A stretch of DNA of 6,443 bases from Bacillota bacterium (GTDB lineage Bacteria > Bacillota > Sulfobacillia > RBS10-35 > JAJYVN01), in assembly GCA_021791995.1 (NCBI GenBank), contig JAJYVN010000070.1, positions 1 to 6,443 of the forward strand, read 5' to 3'. The notes below the pieces were generated by a model, which saw only the letters and a program-made list of their open reading frames with translations, ran no database searches and was not told where the DNA came from. This document shows positions 1 through 5,708 of the stretch, one piece after another. The position numbers were made by a program, and so were the translations under genes. The first letter of the stretch is position 1, and each line of letters opens with the position of its first letter.

Positions 1-101
1 CGGCGCAAGCCGGATTGGGGCGGCACGAACAACGGTTGTCGCGGTTTGTCAGGCAAATCGGGCAGCAGTTGACACCACCGGATGGACAACCACCGCAATA
101 A
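1..101 (+). CDS. 3' end of an unrecognised upstream gene (partial)
   Basis: The third plus frame is open from the left edge to a TAA at 99-101 and gives 32 residues, ending LTPPDGQPPQ. The stretch before that (RHEQRLSRFVRQIGQQL) looks like a basic amphipathic helix followed by a Pro/Gln-rich tail, as at many protein C-termini. About 60% of its codons end in G or C. Frame 1 stops at 70-72, and frame 2 stays open but runs on as an out-of-frame shadow of the glycosyltransferase. I do not recognise the family from so short a piece. The orientation matches the glycosyltransferase downstream, so the two could be co-transcribed across a gap of about 100 bases. The reading could also be chance. Confidence 0.35.
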   Translation, partial: AQAGLGRHEQRLSRFVRQIGQQLTPPDGQPPQ

Positions 102-102
102 T
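69..102 (+). promoter_or_regulatory. weak promoter candidate before the glycosyltransferase
   Basis: A perfect TTGACA (-35 consensus) lies at 69-74 and an AATAAT (5 of 6 matches to the -10 box) at 97-102. The spacer is 22 bases, well beyond the usual 16-18, so this is only a candidate. It would give a leader of about 95 bases that carries the stem-loop at 152-184. The elements overlap the last codons of the probable upstream gene. Confidence 0.15.
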
Positions 103-151
103 GCCCTTGCCGCCATCGCCCACCAAGCAGTATCGTCCATGCGTACGCCGT

Positions 152-184
152 CAGGTGGTGCGGCATATTACGCCCCACCACTTG
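152..184 (+). promoter_or_regulatory. stem-loop in the glycosyltransferase leader
   Basis: The arms 152-164 (CAGGTGGTGCGGC) and 172-184 (GCCCCACCACTTG) form 13 opposed positions: 12 pairs, one of them G-U, and one C-C mismatch at 161/175. The loop is 7 bases (165-171). The stem ends 5 bases before the ribosome binding site at 190-197. No T-run follows on either strand, so it is not a classical intrinsic terminator. It may influence translation start or 5' end stability, or insulate the gene from the upstream transcript. The structure is visible in the sequence; the role is inference. Confidence 0.45.
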
Positions 185-189
185 CGGAT

Positions 190-197
190 GGGAGGAG
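190..197 (+). promoter_or_regulatory. ribosome binding site fixing the glycosyltransferase start
   Basis: GGGAGGAG sits 7 bases before the ATG at 205, an almost ideal Shine-Dalgarno sequence and spacing. It favours position 205 over the in-frame ATG at 82, which would add 41 residues with no resemblance to the family and would run through the stem-loop. Confidence 0.8.
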
Positions 198-204
198 TAA
201 GCCA

Positions 205-939
205 ATGCGCCGTGTCCTGGTTCTTCCCTCATTCAATGAAGAACGCTCCCTGCCGCCGCTTCTGCACCGTGTCGAGGATCTGGGGGTTGTCGACCGCGTG
301 TTGGTGGTGGACGATGGTTCGAAGGACCGGACCGCCGAAGTCGCGACCACCTCCCTGGACCATCTCCCCGTCCAGGTCCTGCGCCACGACACCAACCATG
401 GCCTCGGAACGGCCATGCGGACCGCATTCGCGGCTTTGGCCGCCGGCCCGCTTGACGATGACGACGCGGTCATCGTCATGGACGCGGACAACACGCATGA
501 CCCCGCACTGATTCCCCAGATGTGCCAGGCATTACAGGGCGCGGATGTTGTCGTGGCCTCCCGCTACTGCCCCGGCGGCAGGGAGTTTGGCCTGGCGTGG
601 CATCGCCGCATCCTCAGTCGTGGCGCAAGCGCGCTCCTCCGCATCGCACGGCCCGTTCCTGGTGTCCGCGACTATTCCTGCGGCTACCGCGCATACCGCC
701 TCGGCATCATCCGGCGCGCCCTGACAGGGGGAGCGGAATCACTGATCACCACGGACGGGTTTGCCTGTATGGCCGAGATCCTGCTCCGGCTCCACCGCCT
801 GGGCGCACGCTGCACCGAGGTCCCGCTTGCACTGCACTACGAGCGCAAAGAGGGTCCAAGCAAGATGAAGGTGGCCAAAACCATCCGCGGCTACGCCGCC
901 ATCTTGCGGGCCGTACCCCCGAGCCGCGACCAACGTTAG
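205..939 (+). CDS. Family 2 glycosyltransferase (dolichyl-phosphate mannose synthase-like)
   Basis: A soluble single-domain GT-A glycosyltransferase of 244 residues. It probably transfers a sugar from a nucleotide-sugar donor to a polyprenyl phosphate or glycan acceptor at the cytoplasmic face of the membrane. Visible motifs in order: the N-terminal PSFNEE (8-13), VVDDGSKDRT (34-43, nucleotide binding), NHGLGTA (64-70), the metal-binding DAD (93-95), SRY (119-121), DYSCGYRAYR (156-165, the acceptor/catalytic segment, usually DPxSGFR or DxxxGYR) and YERKEGPSK (212-220). This set matches the DPM1-like branch of GT2. There is no C-terminal membrane segment, unlike GtrB-type members. The start at 205 is chosen for its ribosome binding site and because the family begins at this motif. 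The gene converges on mltG and the two stop codons overlap (TAG at 937-939 against mltG TAA at 938-936). Donor and acceptor cannot be told from sequence, and no other sugar gene is in view. The family call is firm, the substrate is unknown. Confidence 0.9.
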   Translation: MRRVLVLPSFNEERSLPPLLHRVEDLGVVDRVLVVDDGSKDRTAEVATTSLDHLPVQVLRHDTNHGLGTAMRTAFAALAAGPLDDDDAVIVMDADNTHDPALIPQMCQALQGADVVVASRYCPGGREFGLAWHRRILSRGASALLRIARPVPGVRDYSCGYRAYRLGIIRRALTGGAESLITTDGFACMAEILLRLHRLGARCTEVPLALHYERKEGPSKMKVAKTIRGYAAILRAVPPSRDQR

Positions 940-2030
940 TCGCCCAGATACTTCTTCTGATTCGCCTGTTGCTCCGCATACGTATTGGCCAGAATGAGTT
1001 GGCCACTGGGCGTCGACAAAAAGTAGAGGGCCTGGGTCGGGGTGGGATCGGCCACCGCCTCCAATGCCTGTACCCCGGGACTACAGATCGGCCCCGGCGG
1101 TAGTCCGGTATGTGCATAGGTATTGTAGGGCGAGTCGCTCGCCAGTTGTGCATCATCGAGAGAGCCACTGAGCGCCGTCAACCCAAGCCCGTAGAGCACC
1201 GTTGGATCCGCATCCAGTGCCATGCCGATCTGCAAACGATGCAGATAGACCCCGGCCACCACCTGCATCTGCGAGGCGGATGTCACCTCGCGCTGCACAA
1301 TACTCGCCAGCGTCACGGCTTGCAGCATGCTCAGGCCCTCTGCTTGCACCTGGGACTGAATGGTGGGCGACCAAGCATTTGTCACAAACGCCCGCAGCAT
1401 CGTCTGCGCGATGGCTGCGGGCGTTTCCCCCACCTTGAAGGTGTATGTGGCCGGAAAGAGATAGCCCTCCGCTTCATACCGCACAGCCCCAGCCGGCAGA
1501 TCCAGCCCCATGGTCGCAATCATCGCCGGATCGTCTGCCGCGGCGAGAAAGGCAGTAGACGACCCGAGACCGGACTGCGCAACCGCCGCGGCAATTTGCG
1601 CCGCGTCCCAACCCTCAGGGATCACCAATCGGACGGTTGCCACTCGGCCATGGTCAATCATCTGCAGGACCTGCTGCACACTCATCCCTGGTCCAAGGGA
1701 GTACGTTCCGGCCTGCAGCCGTCGACCTTCTCCTTCGTAGATCGACCACAAATCAAAGACCAGGGAAGACCGAATCACCCCCTGCGCCTTCAGGAGATCC
1801 CCAATTCGGCGCAGATGCATCCCCGGCCGCACCACAACGCGATGCACCATCGTGCTGCCGGGTGCCGCAGGAACCTCCACCGCCGCGTGAGCCGCACGTA
1901 ACCCCACGGCTACGAACACCACGACGAGCACCGCAACCACGCCGGATCCGATGAGCCAGCGCCACCTGCGCGCTACCGCCACCCCCGCACTCGACCGTGC
2001 GCCGCTCAACGGCCGCAGGGACGGGAGCAC
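936..2030 (-). CDS. mltG: Endolytic murein transglycosylase MltG
   Basis: MltG (YceG-like; B. subtilis YrrL) cleaves nascent peptidoglycan strands inside the chain and is thought to set glycan length beside the synthases. The 364-residue protein has a basic N-terminus, one membrane anchor at about 26-44 and an extracytoplasmic part. That part holds a LysM-like segment (about 65-130, including LQAGTYSL and VIPEGW) and the YceG catalytic domain (about 185-364). Catalytic-domain motifs seen are EGYLFPATY (188-196), LASIVQRE (241-248), ALDADPTVLYGLG (271-283), SPYNTY (300-305) and GLPPGPICSPG (309-319). Glu248 aligns with the catalytic Glu218 of E. coli MltG. The residue two before it, normally Glu, is Gln246 here. 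The start is GTG, supported by GAGGAG 6 bases upstream, which lies inside the last codons of the DUF1292 gene only 3 bases away, so translation is probably coupled. It is the last gene of the operon in view, and its TAA overlaps the stop of the convergent glycosyltransferase. Confidence 0.95.
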   Translation of the reverse strand: MLPSLRPLSGARSSAGVAVARRWRWLIGSGVVAVLVVVFVAVGLRAAHAAVEVPAAPGSTMVHRVVVRPGMHLRRIGDLLKAQGVIRSSLVFDLWSIYEGEGRRLQAGTYSLGPGMSVQQVLQMIDHGRVATVRLVIPEGWDAAQIAAAVAQSGLGSSTAFLAAADDPAMIATMGLDLPAGAVRYEAEGYLFPATYTFKVGETPAAIAQTMLRAFVTNAWSPTIQSQVQAEGLSMLQAVTLASIVQREVTSASQMQVVAGVYLHRLQIGMALDADPTVLYGLGLTALSGSLDDAQLASDSPYNTYAHTGLPPGPICSPGVQALEAVADPTPTQALYFLSTPSGQLILANTYAEQQANQKKYLGD

Positions 2031-2033
2031 CCC

Positions 2034-2399
2034 TTACTCCTCGTCCTCATCCTCGTCCTCGTCTTCATCGAGCTCCTCATCCTCATCGAGCTCGTCTTCT
2101 TCATCCTCGTCTTCGTCATCCCACTCGAGCGACGCCTCATCCTCGAGGATCTCGTCCCAACGAGCCGATACCCGGTCCCACTCCTCATCGTCCTCGATGT
2201 CCACCAAGACATCATTGCCCTCGGCATCCTTCTCCACACGAAGGACAATGGCCTCCTCGCCATCATCCGCGTCCTCCTCCGCAGACGCCAAGACCGCATA
2301 CTCCTTGTCGTCGACATCGAAGACATCCAACAACTCGAACTCATGCTCCACGCCATTCTCATCCGTCAGGACTACGGTATCCCCTTCTTCGGGCTCCAT
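2034..2399 (-). CDS. yrzB: DUF1292 protein (YrzB-like) with extreme acidic tail
   Basis: A 121-residue cytoplasmic protein of the DUF1292 family (B. subtilis YrzB), whose function is not established. The N-terminal part (about 1-84) shows the family pattern: GDTVVLTDENGVEHEFELLD, then DDKEYAVLAS and later EEAIVLRVE, a small beta-rich fold. Residues 94-121 are Asp or Glu except for Leu104 and Leu110. The tail contains a tandem ELDEDE repeat (103-114). Members that I know are usually about 90-100 residues, so the tail is an extension. The ATG start is supported by GAGGTGA (2413-2407) 7 bases upstream. The gene lies 76 bases after ruvX and 3 bases before mltG, the usual place for yrzB. The tail could act as a nucleic-acid mimic, a metal binder or a solubility segment, all of which is inference. 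The complementary strand reads as poly-Ser, which is a shadow. Confidence 0.88.
   Translation of the reverse strand: MEPEEGDTVVLTDENGVEHEFELLDVFDVDDKEYAVLASAEEDADDGEEAIVLRVEKDAEGNDVLVDIEDDEEWDRVSARWDEILEDEASLEWDDEDEDEEDELDEDEELDEDEDEDEDEE
2037..2042 (-). promoter_or_regulatory. mltG ribosome binding site inside the acidic tail
   Basis: The last two codons of the DUF1292 gene, GAG GAG, form a Shine-Dalgarno sequence. After them come the TAA stop (2036-2034) and GGG, then the GTG start of mltG at 2030, a spacing of 6 bases. The site supports the GTG start and implies that mltG translation starts as ribosomes finish the acidic protein. Confidence 0.7.
2058..2093 (-). repeat. 18-bp tandem repeat encoding ELDEDE twice
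   Basis: Two adjacent 18-base units, minus strand 2093-2076 (GAGCTCGATGAGGATGAG) and 2075-2058 (GAGCTCGATGAAGACGAG), match at 16 of 18 positions. The two differences are synonymous. Hexameric GAC/GAT-GAG units follow to the end of the gene. This is a plausible slippage- or duplication-prone tract that could change tail length between strains. Confidence 0.75.
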
Positions 2400-2414
2400 C
2401 GGGCGGTCACCTCG

Positions 2415-2461
2415 TTTCGATCACTTCCGTCAACAGCGGAACATCGGTCGGCTCATCGAAA
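2415..2461 (-). promoter_or_regulatory. nested inverted repeat in the ruvX-yrzB gap
   Basis: An outer perfect 7-base pair of arms, TTTCGAT (2415-2421) and ATCGAAA (2455-2461), encloses an inner 5-base stem, TTCCG (2425-2429) and CGGAA (2437-2441), with a 7-base loop. The outer stem ends one base before the GAGGTGA ribosome binding site of the DUF1292 gene (2413-2407). No T-run follows in the direction of transcription, so it is not a standard terminator. Short arms in a 76-base gap can arise by chance, so confidence is modest. Confidence 0.3.
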
Positions 2462-2475
2462 GTCGGCGAACCCGA

Positions 2476-2931
2476 TCACGCCTCATCGCTCGGCTGCGCA
2501 TCTATCGACCCCAACCGAGCCCGCTGACCGTCGAGAAACCCCTGAAGGATCACCGTTGCCGCAACCTGATCCACCAGCGCCCGTCGACGACGAGGAGGAA
2601 GTTCCGCCTCCTGCAGCGATCGCTCCGCAGCACGAGTGCTCAATCGCTCGTCCCAAAACGCCACCGACACCGCACAGCCCTCTTCCAGCGCACGCGCAAA
2701 AGCAAGGACCTTCTCCGCCTGCGGCCCGACGGCCCCTTTCAACGAACGCGGCAACCCCACCACCAGCAACTGGGTCTGGTACTGTCGCACAATTCCAGCA
2801 ACGGCTTTGACGTCAGCGTCGTGGGACGTGCGCCGAAGAACCCGTACTCCCTGGGCAAGAATCTGCTCGTCGTCGCTGACCGCGATGCCAATCGTGCGAT
2901 CACCGACATCCAATCCCACCACGCGCGCCAA
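2476..2931 (-). CDS. ruvX: RuvX/YqgF-family Holliday-junction-resolvase-like nuclease
   Basis: A 151-residue RNase H-fold protein of the YqgF/RuvX family (B. subtilis YrrK). Members act in maturation of the 5' end of 16S rRNA and were first predicted as Holliday junction resolvases. Motifs: GLDVGDRTIGIAVSD (6-20) with the first metal-binding Asp8; LLVVGLPRSLKG (55-66); FWDERLSTRAAE (92-103) with the conserved acidic pair 94-95; and VDQVAATVILQGFLD (120-134) with Asp121. The acidic active-site set is therefore complete. The start is TTG: the family's N-terminal LGLDxGxxRIG pattern begins right after it, and GGAGGTGGTGA lies upstream (2949-2939). It lies 46 bases after alaS, where most Bacillota have the small ireB/yrzL gene, which is missing here. 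The TGA stop (2478-2476) is followed by 22 in-frame sense codons up to a second TGA at the next gene's ribosome binding site. Confidence 0.93.
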   Translation of the reverse strand: MARVVGLDVGDRTIGIAVSDDEQILAQGVRVLRRTSHDADVKAVAGIVRQYQTQLLVVGLPRSLKGAVGPQAEKVLAFARALEEGCAVSVAFWDERLSTRAAERSLQEAELPPRRRRALVDQVAATVILQGFLDGQRARLGSIDAQPSDEA

Positions 2932-2949
2932 GAGGTTATCACCACCTCC
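2932..2949 (-). promoter_or_regulatory. ruvX ribosome binding site within a small inverted repeat
   Basis: GGAGGTGGTGA (minus 2949-2939) is the ribosome binding region for the TTG start at 2931. Part of it, GAGGT (2948-2944), can pair with ACCTC (2936-2932) directly before the start codon. This leaves GGTGATA in a 7-base loop. The 5-base stem is weak, and any damping effect on translation is inference. Confidence 0.45.
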
Positions 2950-2977
2950 AAGAGAGTGTCAATCGCGACCATGCGAC

Positions 2978-5695
2978 TCACTCCGCAACCGAACGATGCG
3001 CCTGGCGCAATACCTGGACGCCCGTGCTCAGCGCGTCCTGGACCCCGTCCCACCGGGAAATACCGGCCATTGCCATGTCGGCCCGCCCACCACCGGACCC
3101 TCCGGCTGCCGCCGCCGCTGCCTTCACAATGGTACCGGCGTGCAGCCCGGCAGCCACCAGATCTGGCGTCAGAGCGCAGAGAAGCGTCCCGGCACCCGTC
3201 TTCTTGGCAGCGTTTGTCCCCTCCCCACGCGCAGCGAGTATAACAGCCACCCTGCCCAGACGGCTGCGGACCTGATCTGCCAGGGACCGCAACTCCTCCA
3301 CGCGCACCCCATCAAGTGGCATTGCAGGGTCTGCGCCAACCACCCCCGCCACGAGGCTAAACGCCGCATTCCCCGTCCCCACGGTTTGCCGAGCAGACTG
3401 CAGGCGCTGGCCCTCCTGCCCAAGGGCCTGCCGCCGCAAAGCGGCCACCGTCCGCTCCTGTTCTGCCAGCCGGCCCAACGTCTCCTCGATGCGCTTCGGC
3501 AAGACCGATGGCATGCACTGCAAAAGAGCGGCCGACTCCTTGAGCACACGCTCTTGCTCGGCAATGAGACGCAGAACACCCTCGCCCGTGACGGCGATCA
3601 CGCGGCGCACGCCGGCGCCGATTCCAGACTCTTCTCGCAGTTGAAAGAGGCCGATCTCCGCCGTGTTGTGGACATGCGTTCCACCACATAGTTCCAGAGA
3701 CCAGTCCCCCATCCGCACCACGCGGACCCGATCCCCATACTTTTCCTCAAACAGCGCCATTGCTCCCAAGCGACGAGCCGCTTCCAAGTCCGATTGGAAC
3801 CACTCCACCGTTTGCGCCTTGAGGATCTGCGTGTTGACCAAGGCTTCCACCCGCGCGGTTTGCGTGGCGTCAAGCGGTTGGCCCCAGGTGAAATCAAACC
3901 GCAGATACCCAGGCTCCACCAGCGATCCCGCCTGGTGCACCTGGGAGCCAAGCACCTCCCGCAGGGCACGATGGAGGAGATGGGTTGCGCTGTGGTTGCG
4001 CTCGATGGCACGGCGCCGGTCCTGATCCACCACCGCTCGCACACGGGCCCCCACGGCCAACGGTGCACCTAAACGAGCAACGTGCAAGAATACGCCACCG
4101 ATCTTCCGCGTGTCGGACACCTGAGCCACCGTCACGCCATCGGAGCTTTCGAGGAATCCCTGATCCCCGACCTGGCCGCCGCCCTCGGCATAAAACGGCG
4201 TCCGATCGAGAACGACCTGGACCTCCTCCGCTGCATCCGCACGCTCTCGGTAGTCCGCGCCGGAGACGATGGCCAACACGGTCGCCCCCGCCGCTACATC
4301 CGTGTAGCCACAGAAGTCGGTCTCGGGCAGTTCCAACGCGTTGGGCCCTGCACCATAGCGTGGCGAGCGGGTCCGCAGGTCTGCGCGCGCACGGCGCCGT
4401 TGTTCCTCGAGAGCTTGGGAGAATCCTGCCACATCCACCGCCAGCCCTGATTCCTGTGCAACGTCGATGGTCAGATCGACCGGAAAGCCATATGTATCGT
4501 ACAGCCGAAAGGCAACATCACCCGCCAGGTCGTGCTGTCCACGAGCCTTCGCCTCCCCCACTGCCACTTCGAGGACGCTCAGGCCGGCCGACAAAGTCTC
4601 GCGAAAACGCTCTTCCTCCATGCGCACCGCTGTCTCAATGCCGTCGGCACGCTCGACCAACTCGGGATAGGCCGACCCCATGATCTGACGAACAGTCGGT
4701 ACCAACCTCCAGAGAAAGGGCTCATCCAGACCGATGGCACGACCGAAGCGGGCCGCTCGCCGAACAATGCGCCGCAGGACATAGCCACGGCCTTCGTTGC
4801 TCGGAAGCACACCATCACCCATAAGGAAGGCCGTGGCGCGCACATGATCGGCAATGACACGCAACGGCATCCCGGAGTCCCCGGGGTCATAGGCGCGACC
4901 GCTCAATTGACCGACCGCATCGACGATCGGACGCAATAGATCGGTGTCGTAGTTGGACCCGACCCCCTGCAGAACACATGCGATCCGTTCCAGGCCCATA
5001 CCGGTATCGATGCTGGGACGCGGCAGAGGAGCAAGTTTTCCCGTATCTGCCTCTCGGTCGAATTGCATAAAGACCAGATTCCAGATCTCAAGCCACCGCG
5101 AACAGTCGCATACCCCAACGCCACAATTCCCGCACGCAAACTCCGGACCCCGATCATACAGAATCTCACTGCATGGGCCACACGGCCCACTGTCTCCCAT
5201 GGCCCAAAAGTTGTCCTTTTCCCCCAGGCGTACGATTCGCTCCAGCGGGAGGTGCGCCAGTTCCCTCCAGAGGTCCACCGCCTCATCGTCTTTTTGGTAT
5301 ACCGTAACCCACAGGCGCTGCGGATCAAGCGCAAACACCTCCGTCACGAGCGACCACGCATACCGAATGGCATCCCGTTTGAAGTAGTCTCCAAAGCTGA
5401 AGTTGCCGAGCATCTCAAAGAAGGTATTGTGCCGCGGCGTCCGCCCCACACTATCCAGATCGTTGTGCTTGCCACCCGCCCGCACGCACTTCTGGGCGCT
5501 CGTCGCGCGCTGAAACGGTGCACGTGTCCGTCCGGTAAAAATGTCCTTAAATTGATTCATGCCCGCATTCGCGAAGAGCAACGTGGGATCGTCGCTCGGC
5601 ACCAGGGATGAAGAACGCACCCGGCGATGGCCCTGCTCTTCAAAGAAATGCAAAAAGGCCTCGCGAATTTCAGAGCCACTTTGCGGTCTGGACAT
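2978..5695 (-). CDS. alaS: Alanyl-tRNA synthetase
   Basis: AlaRS charges tRNA-Ala in the cytoplasm. The 905 residues cover the complete bacterial architecture. The class II aminoacylation core (about 5-250) shows TPRHNTFFEMLGNFSFGDYF (86-105), NFWAMGDSGPCGPCSEI (162-178) and IDTGMGLERIA (229-239). The tRNA-recognition region includes NEGRGYVLRRIVRRAARFG (300-318). The editing domain has FYAEGGGQVGD (501-511) and an HxxxH (568, 572) plus CxxxH (670, 674) zinc site. The C-terminal DHHA1 domain includes GGSGGGRADMAMAG (865-878). Cysteines 188, 191, 196 and 198 replace the usual CGxxxCGPGCDC block with a shorter spacing. The ATG at 5695 is chosen because GGGGGG lies 6 bases upstream and the family begins here. 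The longer frame from a TTG at 5740 would overlap the preceding stop. The gene lies 41 bases after the permease, leaving no room for a T-box leader of its own. Confidence 0.98.
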   Translation of the reverse strand: MSRPQSGSEIREAFLHFFEEQGHRRVRSSSLVPSDDPTLLFANAGMNQFKDIFTGRTRAPFQRATSAQKCVRAGGKHNDLDSVGRTPRHNTFFEMLGNFSFGDYFKRDAIRYAWSLVTEVFALDPQRLWVTVYQKDDEAVDLWRELAHLPLERIVRLGEKDNFWAMGDSGPCGPCSEILYDRGPEFACGNCGVGVCDCSRWLEIWNLVFMQFDREADTGKLAPLPRPSIDTGMGLERIACVLQGVGSNYDTDLLRPIVDAVGQLSGRAYDPGDSGMPLRVIADHVRATAFLMGDGVLPSNEGRGYVLRRIVRRAARFGRAIGLDEPFLWRLVPTVRQIMGSAYPELVERADGIETAVRMEEERFRETLSAGLSVLEVAVGEAKARGQHDLAGDVAFRLYDTYGFPVDLTIDVAQESGLAVDVAGFSQALEEQRRRARADLRTRSPRYGAGPNALELPETDFCGYTDVAAGATVLAIVSGADYRERADAAEEVQVVLDRTPFYAEGGGQVGDQGFLESSDGVTVAQVSDTRKIGGVFLHVARLGAPLAVGARVRAVVDQDRRRAIERNHSATHLLHRALREVLGSQVHQAGSLVEPGYLRFDFTWGQPLDATQTARVEALVNTQILKAQTVEWFQSDLEAARRLGAMALFEEKYGDRVRVVRMGDWSLELCGGTHVHNTAEIGLFQLREESGIGAGVRRVIAVTGEGVLRLIAEQERVLKESAALLQCMPSVLPKRIEETLGRLAEQERTVAALRRQALGQEGQRLQSARQTVGTGNAAFSLVAGVVGADPAMPLDGVRVEELRSLADQVRSRLGRVAVILAARGEGTNAAKKTGAGTLLCALTPDLVAAGLHAGTIVKAAAAAAGGSGGGRADMAMAGISRWDGVQDALSTGVQVLRQAHRSVAE

Positions 5696-5700
5696 GGAGT

Positions 5701-5708
5701 TCCCCCCT
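5701..5708 (-). promoter_or_regulatory. alaS ribosome binding site
   Basis: AGGGGGGA (minus 5708-5701) is a G-only variant of the Shine-Dalgarno core lying 5 bases from the ATG at 5695. It decides the start in favour of 5695 over the upstream TTG at 5740. Confidence 0.65.

Noticed and set aside
69..74. TTGACA as a firm promoter -35 box
   Set aside because: The nearest -10-like hexamer is 22 bases away and no better one is seen, so I kept it only as a low-confidence candidate.
82..204. Longer N-terminus for the glycosyltransferase starting at the ATG at 82
   Set aside because: The ATG at 205 has an ideal binding site at 190-197 and opens on the family's first motif. The extra 41 residues look non-coding and span the stem-loop.
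101..511. Plus-strand frame of 136 codons overlapping the glycosyltransferase
   Set aside because: It is an out-of-frame shadow with proline- and tryptophan-rich low-complexity content and no family motifs.
985..1010. TGGCCA repeated as possible terminator arms after the glycosyltransferase
   Set aside because: The stem has only 6 bases, each arm is itself a palindrome, no T-run follows, and it lies inside mltG coding sequence.
2037..2130. Triplex-forming (H-DNA) mirror repeat in the pyrimidine-rich plus strand of the acidic tail
   Set aside because: The tract is interrupted by a purine about every six bases and is not a mirror repeat, so codon bias for Asp and Glu explains it.
1951..3243. 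Long plus-strand frame of 430 codons with a serine-rich stretch of about 40 residues
   Set aside because: It lies antisense to mltG, yrzB, ruvX and alaS. The serine run is just the complement of the Asp/Glu codons of the DUF1292 tail, and the rest resembles no family.
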